Assembly: GCA_021787835.1 (NCBI GenBank)
Contig: JAJYLJ010000006.1
Span: 1-40,308, forward strand
DNA length: 40,308 bases
Direction of reading: 5' to 3'
Source of the DNA: Deltaproteobacteria bacterium
GTDB taxonomy: Bacteria > Desulfobacterota > Dissulfuribacteria > Dissulfuribacterales > Sh68
Shown: positions 1 to 9,019 of the stretch, piece after piece
Layout of the letters: every line of letters starts with the position of its first letter
Numbering within the stretch: the stretch's first letter is position 1
Translations under genes and position numbers: made by a program
The notes under the pieces: model-generated
Database searches by the model: none
Seen by the model: the letters and a program-made list of their open reading frames with translations, nothing else
What the model was told of the DNA's origin: nothing

Positions 1-5
1 ATGAA

Positions 6-965
6 TTGAAAAAATTTCTAGACAATGCCATTTCAATAATAAAACCTGCAAATCCTCCCGCGCTCATGGGGACGGTATTTATTCCAACCCCAGGACTAGC
101 AAGGACGCTGTATGCAGGCGGCGTGCCGGGCTGCATAATGCCCAGGCGTCTCCTTAAGACGATTGAAAAAGAGGCGAGTGCCCCTGACCACGGCCTTGAG
201 GCAAGACTTGAGCGCGGGGCTAAGCTGATAGCCATTCTAAAAGGGATAGGCTATGACGGAGTCCACTTGAGCGGTCCGCAATTGCAATATGAGCATATAG
301 CGCGGCTCCTGGAAAGATCGAGTGAACTGTCGCCATATTGGGAAAGCCTTATCGGCGAGTTCATATTTCCGGAGGAATGGCGTTACTGGTATTTTAAAAA
401 AGACCCAGTTACAGGGCTGAATCTGACCGAATCTGACGACAGCGCCAGAAGATCAAAATCCAGCATTAAGGAAGCCCTGCCTTTCTGGTTTGGGAATAAC
501 ATACACAGACTGGCATTTGAACGAGACGGAAGGCTTTTTGGCCCACTTAAACTCTTTGCCGAATACATTGACAAGAGACCAGCACTGCGAGATGGTCTGA
601 CCTGTTTTGAACATATAATAAAATCAGCTAGTTACGACTGTAGGGATTGCGGCGACTGCACACTTGAAGAAACGGCCTTCATATGTCCGCAGTCTCAATG
701 TGCAAAATTTCTGTTCAATGGCCCGTGCGGCGGGAGCCTGGACGGCTGGTGTGAAATATGGCCAGAAAAAAAACGCTGCATCTATGTCAGGGGCTATGAG
801 CGCGTTTCAAGGACTAAATCAAGAATTTATAAAAATAATGTCAATATAAAAATAATAGGTCCAAGAAACTGGTCATTATACAAGACTTCGTCATGGCTGA
901 ATTTTTACCTCGGAAGAGACCATCAATGCCTCAAAGATATGAGGGATCCAAAACAAAATTATTGA
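6..965 (+). CDS. Methylenetetrahydrofolate reductase C-terminal-type protein (MetF-linked, Cys-rich tail); probably 5'-truncated by the window edge
   Basis: Frame is open to the window edge; Cys-rich CRDCGDCTLEETAFICPQSQCAKFLFNGPCGG segment typical of the MTHFR C-terminal family. Confidence 0.7.
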   Translation: MKKFLDNAISIIKPANPPALMGTVFIPTPGLARTLYAGGVPGCIMPRRLLKTIEKEASAPDHGLEARLERGAKLIAILKGIGYDGVHLSGPQLQYEHIARLLERSSELSPYWESLIGEFIFPEEWRYWYFKKDPVTGLNLTESDDSARRSKSSIKEALPFWFGNNIHRLAFERDGRLFGPLKLFAEYIDKRPALRDGLTCFEHIIKSASYDCRDCGDCTLEETAFICPQSQCAKFLFNGPCGGSLDGWCEIWPEKKRCIYVRGYERVSRTKSRIYKNNVNIKIIGPRNWSLYKTSSWLNFYLGRDHQCLKDMRDPKQNY

Positions 966-1091
966 CAATTAATCATGTAAGGTGAATTCATCAAATAATA
1001 CAATGGCGCTTGGGTGCCTCTGGAAAGGCGTCAGCGAACGCTAGTTTGATGTCTTGAAAGAAGCAGCCGCAAGCTAAAAATGTGCCTGAAT

Positions 1092-1124
1092 ATAGATGCC
1101 CCGAAATAATATTTGGGCGTCTAT
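1092..1124 (+). other. Hairpin in the leader upstream of the aminotransferase gene
   Basis: ATAGATGCCC / GGGCGTCTAT, 10-bp stem with one G-T wobble. Confidence 0.5.
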
Positions 1125-1147
1125 TAAAAAACAGATTTTTGCAAGCA

Positions 1148-1165
1148 GGGTGCAATAAGGCACCC
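1148..1165 (+). other. Second leader hairpin, 26 nt before the aminotransferase start
   Basis: GGGTGC-AATAAG-GCACCC perfect 6-bp stem. Confidence 0.5.
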
Positions 1166-1191
1166 ATTAAAAAATTTAAGGAATTGCTCTT

Positions 1192-2388
1192 ATGGATAAA
1201 TTTAAGAAGATTATTCCGTCTAGACGCACAAAAAAAATCGCTTACGCAATAAGAGATATATTGTGCACCGCCGATGAGAGGAAAAAATCAGGCGGAGACC
1301 TTATATACCTCAACATAGGGGACCCCATACTCTTTGATTTCGAGACACCGCAACACCTCATAGAGGCCTCTTGCCGGGCGATGAAGAGGGGCTACACAGG
1401 CTATTCAGCATCGGAAGGCGTGCCGGAGGCCATTGAGGCCGTAAAGGTTGACGCCAGAAAAAAAGGGATTGAGCCAAACAAGGTACTTGTCACCACAGGT
1501 GCAAGCGAGGCCATAGATTTCGCACTTTCAGGCCTTGTGAACGGGGGCGAAAATGTCCTTGTGCCCTCCCCTGGCTATCCTCTTTACAATGCGCTCCTTG
1601 CCAGACTCATGGGAGAGCCGCGACCGTACAGCCTCAATGAGGAAAATGGCTGGGAACCGGACATAGACCATATCGAAAGCCAGATAGACAAAAAAACCAA
1701 GGCGATAGTGGTCATAAACCCAAATAACCCGACAGGGGCCATTTACAGCGAAAAAACGCTAAGGGCCATTATAGAGATCGCGCGGCGGCACAATCTTGTG
1801 ATATTAAACGACGAAATCTATGACAAGCTTATATTGAACGGCCAACACCATGTAAGTATCGCAACCCTGGATAAAGACATGCCGATAGTGACCTTCAACG
1901 GCCTTTCAAAATCATATCTGGCGCCAGGCTTCCGTGTAGGCTGGGCCATCATAAGCGGCGCGCCGGAATTGGTCAATGACTACACCGAAGCCATGAAAAA
2001 ACTTGCCAGGGCCAGACTCTGCGCCTCACACCCAAAACAGTTTGCCATACCGGTCGCCCTAAACGGCAACCTGACACATCTGGACGCAACCATCGAGAAG
2101 CTGAAAAAACGGCGCGATATCACTGTGGATCGACTCAATTCCATCCGCGGCATATCTTGCCAGAGACCAAACGGGGCCTTCTATGCCTTCCCAAGGCTTG
2201 ATGTGGATGTAAACGACATGGAGTTTGTAAAAGACCTCATACGCGAAACAGGCGTTGTGGTGGTGCATGGAAGCGGTTTCGGACCAATGCCAAAGACACC
2301 GCACTTCCGCCTGGTCTTCCTGCCGCCCGAAAAGATATTAAACGAAGCATACGACCGGATAGAAAAATACATGAAACGGCACTTCTAA
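1192..2388 (+). CDS. Pyridoxal-phosphate aminotransferase class I/II (alanine/aspartate aminotransferase type)
   Basis: NPNNPTGAIYS, DEIYDKL, FNGLSKSYLAPGFRVGW PLP-lysine region. Confidence 0.93.
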   Translation: MDKFKKIIPSRRTKKIAYAIRDILCTADERKKSGGDLIYLNIGDPILFDFETPQHLIEASCRAMKRGYTGYSASEGVPEAIEAVKVDARKKGIEPNKVLVTTGASEAIDFALSGLVNGGENVLVPSPGYPLYNALLARLMGEPRPYSLNEENGWEPDIDHIESQIDKKTKAIVVINPNNPTGAIYSEKTLRAIIEIARRHNLVILNDEIYDKLILNGQHHVSIATLDKDMPIVTFNGLSKSYLAPGFRVGWAIISGAPELVNDYTEAMKKLARARLCASHPKQFAIPVALNGNLTHLDATIEKLKKRRDITVDRLNSIRGISCQRPNGAFYAFPRLDVDVNDMEFVKDLIRETGVVVVHGSGFGPMPKTPHFRLVFLPPEKILNEAYDRIEKYMKRHF

Positions 2389-2448
2389 TGCCCCTAGAGA
2401 ACCTTTTGCCAAAAAGGAAAAGACCCTATCTCGTGGATATATTCCGCG

Positions 2449-3180
2449 CTAATTTCCGGGGCAGGGGCTCGCCTCTTGCCCCGGCTTTGGCCCTTGGACA
2501 GGGGGAAGAGGAGCTGTCATGGACTCTCTCATCAAATCGGCCATGGACCTTGCGATGGCCGCAAGCCCTTGGGCTGGATCGGGTGCCTTCTTAAAAGAAC
2601 GCTGATAAAACATGGATGCTATGCCGCCGCCATCCCCATATCGGGGCAACAAATCGACTTCACCATATAGACGCCAGATGATAATACTATCGGTGGTATC
2701 TATAAATTTAAGATCGAGCCCGACCCACCCCCTCGAATTCCCCGAGGGGTAAAAAATAGATGCATCGGCGAGCATTATATAGTCAAATCTCCTTGCCAGC
2801 CCTAAGTCAATAAGCCTTTTAAGCGATAGGTTTGGATCTGCGGCTACATCCAGTTCTGCAAACAGTTTGGATTGTAAAAATATATCCTCGACAAGCCTTG
2901 TCATGGCGGCATACGGCCTCTCCGTCTGATTTAAAGATACCGGACGCATCTGTCCCATGAGCACCCGCGCCGTTGACATGTCGAAATGCCCCGCCGGTTT
3001 GAGGTATATGTTTATCTTGGGCTCTTGAAGCCGGGACGTTTCTGCTGAATTAAAGACTGGTCTAGGTGTACATGCAGCCAGACATGACACGCATAACAGC
3101 ATGGACATAATACAAAAAAATCTAAACAACGTCGCCAGCCGCACGGCTTTCTTTATATTATAAATCCTTTTGCGGGGCAT
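2449..3180 (-). CDS. Putative lipoprotein of unknown function
   Basis: ORF 2449..3222; signal peptide with lipobox LAAC; likely start at the MPRKR Met (3180). Confidence 0.65.
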   Translation of the reverse strand: MPRKRIYNIKKAVRLATLFRFFCIMSMLLCVSCLAACTPRPVFNSAETSRLQEPKINIYLKPAGHFDMSTARVLMGQMRPVSLNQTERPYAAMTRLVEDIFLQSKLFAELDVAADPNLSLKRLIDLGLARRFDYIMLADASIFYPSGNSRGWVGLDLKFIDTTDSIIIWRLYGEVDLLPRYGDGGGIASMFYQRSFKKAPDPAQGLAAIARSMADLMRESMTAPLPPVQGPKPGQEASPCPGN

Positions 3181-4858
3181 GGCCCTTATTGCCCCGTGCA
3201 TGCGAAGAGGCCTTTCTCTCATTCCTGTTATACCTTGAGGCCTTTCTGGTCTTTGATCTCTTTTCTATCTTGTGGCCGCTTGATTCCTTTCTTCGGATGG
3301 CCTCTTTGTTTTTAACCATCCTTTTTACACTTTTGCCAGGCTTTTTAATGATCTTCAACTTTGCGGCATGGCTCTCCGCTTTTGCATGTACATTATGTAC
3401 ATTATGTACATTATGAACCTTGGTCTTGTTCCTGGTCCGCGCCAATCGGCTGACTGACGGTGATTCATGCTTTTTTGACCTTACAGCCTCAACGTTTTTT
3501 ACCTTTATTCTGCGCGCCGCCAAATGTCTGACCTTCGATCTCTTCAGAGTGGTCTTCTTGACGATCTTCTTCCTTACTGGATGTCTTTCCTTTTTCTCTC
3601 TATAGGGGTGTCTTGGAGGCGGAGGCGACCATGCCGGCAGATAGTCCAATTTAGCCAAAAGCTCGTCCGCCTTGCCATATGGCACTCTGAGCTTGTATGT
3701 AGTATCCGGTGTGACATCCCGTCTAAGTTCGGGGTTAAGCTCCACCAGCTCATTATAATAAACTCCAAGCTCTTCAGCTAATGACTTGAGATGAATCTGC
3801 TTGTGCAATGTAACTTCCTCGGATGCCAAAGGCTCATCAGGCGTACTGAGATCAAGATTGTATTTTTGAGGATTTTTTATTATTTCAAGCACTGCAAGAA
3901 ACCTTGGGACAAAGTCAGCGCTTTCTTTGGGCAATTTTTTGTAAAGATCCCAGAAGTTATCAAGATAATTAATCTTTTGCTCTTTTATGGCCTTTAAGAC
4001 AGTGCCCTCGCCACAATTATAGGCAGCAAGGACCGTTGTCCAATCGCCGAAGATATTATGAAGATCTTTAAGATATGTTATGGCAGCCTGAGTGGATTTT
4101 TCCGGGTCCATGCGTTCATCGATCCAGGCATTTCTCTCAAGACCAAACCGGCATCCAGTGGAAGGTATGAGTTGCCAAAGACCAAGGGCGTGCGCCCTGG
4201 AAAGCGCCCTGGTATTAAATCCGCTCTCTATCAAAGGCAGCCACGAAAGCTCCTCCGGAAGCCCTGCGTCCTTGAACTCCTTGGCTATGTCCTCGCGGAA
4301 TCTGCCCGAGCGCTTATAGGCCCTTATAAACCACTTTCTCTGAGGTCCAAGGAGCAGATTGATCTGGCGCTGCACATCTTCATTCAATGTGAGCGGGATG
4401 GCGCAATTAGAACCATTTATTGTCTTGCATCTTGAGGCATGTATCTCCTGCACCAGCCTTGAAATCTTAAGACGCATGTCTTCCTTTTTCTTCCCTATAT
4501 CGCCGGTATCCGTGTCAATCTTGGCTATCTCCACATAAGCCTTATCCAGGGCATCAAGGGCATCCTGTGAACGGCCAGCCTTCCAATCTTCATCCGCTTC
4601 ACCATAAAAACACATAGATGAATTGAGGAGATTCTGCGGATCCTCAGCGGCCTTGGGACTAGACGGCTGGTTTTGCCCATGAAGAGGATTCAAATCTTTC
4701 TGTAGGCCCTGCGGCTCTTTAGGGGCTTTAACACACATTTTAGGCGGGCTTTCATTATAGGCCTTATAGTCTTTTGCCTTTTCTTGGCTGGATACAGCGC
4801 AACCGGATATAAAAAAGCAAAAAAATAAAACAGCCAGTCCTCTTGCAACAATATCCAT
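3158..4858 (-). CDS. Membrane-bound lytic murein transglycosylase (MltD-like SLT domain plus LysM-like region) with a long Lys/Arg-rich C-terminal tail
   Basis: LPLIESGFNTRALSRAHALGLWQLIPSTG, AAYNCGEG; LysM-like IHLKSLAEELGVYYNELVELNPEL; signal peptide with lipobox-like SGC. Confidence 0.9.
   Translation of the reverse strand: MDIVARGLAVLFFCFFISGCAVSSQEKAKDYKAYNESPPKMCVKAPKEPQGLQKDLNPLHGQNQPSSPKAAEDPQNLLNSSMCFYGEADEDWKAGRSQDALDALDKAYVEIAKIDTDTGDIGKKKEDMRLKISRLVQEIHASRCKTINGSNCAIPLTLNEDVQRQINLLLGPQRKWFIRAYKRSGRFREDIAKEFKDAGLPEELSWLPLIESGFNTRALSRAHALGLWQLIPSTGCRFGLERNAWIDERMDPEKSTQAAITYLKDLHNIFGDWTTVLAAYNCGEGTVLKAIKEQKINYLDNFWDLYKKLPKESADFVPRFLAVLEIIKNPQKYNLDLSTPDEPLASEEVTLHKQIHLKSLAEELGVYYNELVELNPELRRDVTPDTTYKLRVPYGKADELLAKLDYLPAWSPPPPRHPYREKKERHPVRKKIVKKTTLKRSKVRHLAARRIKVKNVEAVRSKKHESPSVSRLARTRNKTKVHNVHNVHNVHAKAESHAAKLKIIKKPGKSVKRMVKNKEAIRRKESSGHKIEKRSKTRKASRYNRNERKASSHARGNKGHAPQKDL
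3387..3413. repeat. 9-bp tandem repeat (TGTACATTA x3) in the transglycosylase tail
   Basis: Direct reading; encodes VHNVHNVHNVH on the minus strand. Confidence 0.95.
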
Positions 4859-5028
4859 TAAAACTCCAAGCGACTTTATTTAGGCGTTATGCAGCGTGGG
4901 ACAGGGAAAATGCTTTACAAGCATTCTAATACAGCGGACGCCAGCGTTTATGTTAACTTAAGGATGTTTTCTGACATAAACCAAAATCCACAAAAATGCA
5001 ACCCTTGGCCGCAAACCACCCGCCTGTC

Positions 5029-5056
5029 TTGACCTTTATGAAACGATAACTATAAA
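5029..5056 (+). promoter_or_regulatory. Candidate sigma-70-type promoter for the 5114 gene
   Basis: TTGACC - 16 nt - TATAAA, followed by SD AAGGAGG before the ATG at 5114. Confidence 0.5.
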
Positions 5057-5113
5057 ATCAAAATAAGAGCCTATCCGTTAAAACAAAAAGCAACCCCTAT
5101 AAGGAGGACACAA

Positions 5114-5596
5114 ATGGACAAAGGCCAGCATGGGAGACGCGACAGACTGATCCAGGAAAAACGCCACGACACTTACAAAGAATGGGGAAAATGGCCAGAG
5201 CCTACTGTGTGCACCAAATGTGGAGCCCTATTTATCGGAGGACGCTGGACATGGAAAGAGGCGCCTTCTGACGCCAATCAGACTGTCTGCCCGGCCTGCC
5301 AGCGGATCAAGGATAATTACCCCGCAGGCTATATATACATACGCGGGGATTTCTATAAGGAACACAAGAAAGAGATAATAAATCTGTTTAAAAACGAGGA
5401 AAAGATAGAAAAGGCCGAGCACCCCATGGAGAGGATAATGGCCACAACCGACGAACAAGAGCAGACCATCGTGACCACCACGGGCATACACATGGCCAGA
5501 CGCCTCGGAACCGCCTTGACAAACGCCTATCAGGGGGAACTCACATTCCAGTATGGAGATGGAGAAAAGACTATCCAGGTGCGGTGGAAACGCTAA
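5114..5596 (+). CDS. Zinc-ribbon-like small protein (BCAM0308-like family)
   Basis: Two CxxC pairs (VCTKCGALF, CPACQRIKD), SD AAGGAGG. Confidence 0.65.
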   Translation: MDKGQHGRRDRLIQEKRHDTYKEWGKWPEPTVCTKCGALFIGGRWTWKEAPSDANQTVCPACQRIKDNYPAGYIYIRGDFYKEHKKEIINLFKNEEKIEKAEHPMERIMATTDEQEQTIVTTTGIHMARRLGTALTNAYQGELTFQYGDGEKTIQVRWKR

Positions 5597-5741
5597 AACA
5601 AGGCCCTGGGGCGGACGCCGCATCTCTTCAAAGCGCCGCCCTGCCTTTTCATCCAACGATATATGGAGCGAAGACTGAGGAACGCTAAAAAAGGTGAAAA
5701 TGCACCCCAATGGCCGCACATGGCACGGTTTTCAGGCGGCC

Positions 5742-7127
5742 TTATACATTGCGATTCGGATTATCCAGCAATTTCATGTCGCGTAACCTCCGCCACAGCG
5801 TGGTCCTTGAAATGCCGAGTATCCTGGCTGTCTCGCTCTGGTTATAGCCCGTCCTTTGATATACGCTTAAAATATGGTCCTGCTCAAGGTGCCTGAGACT
5901 AAAACCCTCGGCCCTGAAATCACACGCATCCTCGCTGACGCAGGCAATGTCAGGGGGAAGATCATTGGCCCCAAGTATCCCGTCTCGGTTGAGGACAACC
6001 GCCCTTTCAATAATGTTCTCAAGCTCTCTGACATTACCAGGGAAAGGATAGACATCGAGCGGCGCAAGAAACTCCTGCGTGATCCGCGTTATATCCTTGC
6101 CGAATTTTTGCACGGCCTTTTCTACGAAATGGTTTACCAGCGGCTGTATGTCCTCACGGCGGTCCCTTAGCGGCGGTATCTCCATCATTACGACCTTGAG
6201 CCGGTAAAAAAGATCCTTTCTGAAATCACCCCCCTCTATCATTTTTGTTATGTCTCTATTGGTCGCAGCGATAAAACGGACATCAAGATTTATGTGGCGC
6301 ACTCCGCCGACCCTGAGAAATACACGCTCCTGGAGCACTCTGAGGAGTTTCACCTGCATTGAAAGCGGCATCTCCCCGACCTCATCCAGAAACACCGTCC
6401 CCTTATTGGCGGTCTCAAGGAGACCCAATTTTGTTGTAACGGCGCCTGTAAAGGCCTCCTTTTCGTGGCCAAACAACTCATTGGCCACCAGGTCTTCGGA
6501 AAACGCCCCGCAATTAAAAGACACAAAGGGGTATTCGGCCCTAAGACTGTTGATGTGAATGGCCTTTGCGACCAGCTCCTTGCCCGTGCCGCTCTCCCCC
6601 TGGATAAAGACATTACAATCCACGCCGGCTACCTGGGCTATGGTCTTGAATATCTGACGCATGGACGGAGAGGCGCCTATTATATCCCCATAACCGCCGC
6701 TTTTGCGCAACTGCCTGTCAAGCCTGCCTCTGCGCGTTTTCTCGCGTGCGTTTTCAAGCGCATCCCTTACAACCACCCTCAGGTTCTCAAGATGCAGGGG
6801 TTTGGCAAGATAATGAAACGCCCCTTTTTTGGTTGCCTCAACCGCCTGATCAATGGAGGCATATCCTGTTATTATTATGATGGCAGCTTCCGGGTCCAGC
6901 GCCTTGATCTGCCTCATAAGCTCTACGCCATCGGCATCTTTCAGCCTCACATCCACGATTACGGCGCGCGGCTTGATGACGGACATGGCGTCTAAGGCGT
7001 CTTTCGCCGAAACAAACCCCCTGACCAGATAGCCGTCCTTTTTAAGGGCCTGGACCAGACGCTGAACCGTAATAGGTTCATCATCTATTATAAAGATATC
7101 AATATGTTCGCAGGTAGATTCATTCAT
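5742..7127 (-). CDS. Sigma-54-dependent response regulator (NtrC family: receiver, AAA+, Fis-type HTH)
   Basis: IIDDEP receiver, GESGTGKE Walker A, GAFTGAV loop, Fis HTH NQSETARILGISRTTLWRRL. Confidence 0.95.
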   Translation of the reverse strand: MNESTCEHIDIFIIDDEPITVQRLVQALKKDGYLVRGFVSAKDALDAMSVIKPRAVIVDVRLKDADGVELMRQIKALDPEAAIIIITGYASIDQAVEATKKGAFHYLAKPLHLENLRVVVRDALENAREKTRRGRLDRQLRKSGGYGDIIGASPSMRQIFKTIAQVAGVDCNVFIQGESGTGKELVAKAIHINSLRAEYPFVSFNCGAFSEDLVANELFGHEKEAFTGAVTTKLGLLETANKGTVFLDEVGEMPLSMQVKLLRVLQERVFLRVGGVRHINLDVRFIAATNRDITKMIEGGDFRKDLFYRLKVVMMEIPPLRDRREDIQPLVNHFVEKAVQKFGKDITRITQEFLAPLDVYPFPGNVRELENIIERAVVLNRDGILGANDLPPDIACVSEDACDFRAEGFSLRHLEQDHILSVYQRTGYNQSETARILGISRTTLWRRLRDMKLLDNPNRNV

Positions 7128-8574
7128 GCCTATCTAACTCATACCAAAGCGGAAGCTCGACCCTAAACGTGGTCCCGCCCCCTGGTCCGCTGCTGACCGA
7201 AATGTCACCCTTATGTTCTTTTATTATACCATAGCTGACAGACAGGCCGAGGCCAGTGCCGTCGGACTTTGTAGTAAAAAACGGCTCAAATATGTGCTCC
7301 CTGACCTCTGGCGGTATGCCAGGGCCTGTATCCGATATTTCCACTACGGCCCTATCCTCCCCTGCACGCAAAAAGACCTTGAGACCCAATGCGCCACTAC
7401 CATCCATTGCCTGTAATGCATTCAATATAATATTCACAAATACCTGCTGAAGTTGACTGGGATTGCCCATTGTTATCACGGGGGTTTCAGGTATGTCAAT
7501 TTTGATATCGGCCCCGCTTAAGCGCACCTGGTTTTTAAGAAAGGCAAGCGTGTTGTTTAAGAGATCTCTAAGATCCACCTTGACCCATACAGATGGCTTT
7601 CTTGGCCTTGAAAAATCCAAAAGGTTACGCACGATCTCACGGGCGCGATCCACCTGGACAACAATGTCACGGATCATGCTGCGCCTTTCGTCACAATCCA
7701 TGCCTGAGAGGTCCTCCATAAGCATCTCTGCGGTAAGCGAGATATTGTTCAAGGGGTTGTTTATCTCATGTGCGATACCGGCTGTCACCTTGCCAAGCGC
7801 CACCAGTTTTTCTGTCTGCATAAACTGCTGGTGTTTATCCGAAATGGTTTGCAGCATCTTGTTAAGGGCGTCGATCAACTCCGCGCACTCAACGCATATC
7901 TTTTTTGTCGATTCAACAGGGATGGACGAGATGTCGCCCTTCATAACCTGGGCGACCGACCTTCTTATATTCCTTAAAGGCGTCATTATCCAATTGGCCA
8001 GAATGATACCCATAAAAGCACACATAGGCAAAATCAAAATAACGAGCACAAACGCTACGGCCTTGTAGCGCCTGACATCTTTCGCGATATGCTCCTTTGC
8101 GGCGCTGTCCAACCCCATTGTGCAATTCATGAAGGCGTGGCCAGCCTCCCTAAGTTTGACCTTGAGATTGTTCATGCCATCCTTGTCGTAACCCGGGCCT
8201 GTAAGCTGACGCATCAAACCAGAATAGGTATCGAGTTCGGTCAGACAGAGTTTCGTATCCCCGCGGTCGACAAAATGATTGATAGCGTCCTGAGAGCTGC
8301 GGCCAGAAATGATCGCCCTAACATCCTCCAATTTGTCCATGGCCGAGACGAGTTCATCTCTGTTTTCGTAAAGCAAAAAATTCTTCTCGTATGAACGCAC
8401 CTCAAGTATCTTCTGGCTGATCCCATAAAATGACTCGATCAGTCCGATCTTGCCCTCAACGCTATACAATGAATATATGGCAGCCAGGGCCGCAAACCCG
8501 CTCAATACAAAGATGGCGGAAAAACTCAGAATCAGCTTTCCGTAGATGGTTCTAGGCAAAAACAGAAGAGACAA
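7120..8574 (-). CDS. Membrane sensor histidine kinase (HAMP, HisKA, HATPase)
   Basis: ITAGIAHEINNPLNNI H-box, DTGPGIP and GTGLGLSVSYGI; two TM segments; 8-nt overlap with the next gene. Confidence 0.93.
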   Translation of the reverse strand: MSLLFLPRTIYGKLILSFSAIFVLSGFAALAAIYSLYSVEGKIGLIESFYGISQKILEVRSYEKNFLLYENRDELVSAMDKLEDVRAIISGRSSQDAINHFVDRGDTKLCLTELDTYSGLMRQLTGPGYDKDGMNNLKVKLREAGHAFMNCTMGLDSAAKEHIAKDVRRYKAVAFVLVILILPMCAFMGIILANWIMTPLRNIRRSVAQVMKGDISSIPVESTKKICVECAELIDALNKMLQTISDKHQQFMQTEKLVALGKVTAGIAHEINNPLNNISLTAEMLMEDLSGMDCDERRSMIRDIVVQVDRAREIVRNLLDFSRPRKPSVWVKVDLRDLLNNTLAFLKNQVRLSGADIKIDIPETPVITMGNPSQLQQVFVNIILNALQAMDGSGALGLKVFLRAGEDRAVVEISDTGPGIPPEVREHIFEPFFTTKSDGTGLGLSVSYGIIKEHKGDISVSSGPGGGTTFRVELPLWYELDRHE

Positions 8575-8598
8575 AATCAGGCACCTCTAGTCACGGGC

Positions 8599-9006
8599 TT
8601 ACTTCTGCCGCCTGGCCAGCAGCGTACCTGACATGGCCTTGACAATGACCCGCTTTAATTCATCCAAACGGAAAGGCTTTGCGATAAAGTCAAATACACC
8701 TCTTCTAAAGGCCTCTGACGCGGTATCCAGTTGGGCATAGCCGGTAATGATAACAACCTTGGCCTCGGGGTTTATATCCTTAACCCTTTTCAGCACTTCC
8801 ATGCCATTCATACCGTTCATCTTGAGGTCCGTGACAACAATGTCAAACGGGCATCTCTCCATTGCCTCCATCGCAGGGACAGGATTTGTAAATGTCTCGA
8901 CTCCAAGGCCCATCTTGGTGAATAGTTGTTTGAGACGCTTACCGACTATCGGTTCGTCATCAATAACCAGCAATCTTAGATGGCTGCCGCCGTTGTCGTC
9001 CGACAT
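8599..9006 (-). CDS. Stand-alone receiver-domain response regulator
   Basis: LVIDDEP, VVTDLKMNGMNG, KPF motifs. Confidence 0.92.
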   Translation of the reverse strand: MSDDNGGSHLRLLVIDDEPIVGKRLKQLFTKMGLGVETFTNPVPAMEAMERCPFDIVVTDLKMNGMNGMEVLKRVKDINPEAKVVIITGYAQLDTASEAFRRGVFDFIAKPFRLDELKRVIVKAMSGTLLARRQK

Positions 9007-9019
9007 CGCCCAATACCCC

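Noticed and set aside
3387-3413. Possible CRISPR or minisatellite
   Set aside because: Only three 9-bp units inside a coding frame, no spacers.
6250-6995. Plus-strand ORFs of 102 and 176 aa opposite the sigma-54 regulator
   Set aside because: Antisense shadows of a clear NtrC-family gene.
7463-8068. 201-aa plus-strand ORF
   Set aside because: Antisense to the histidine kinase, no family features.
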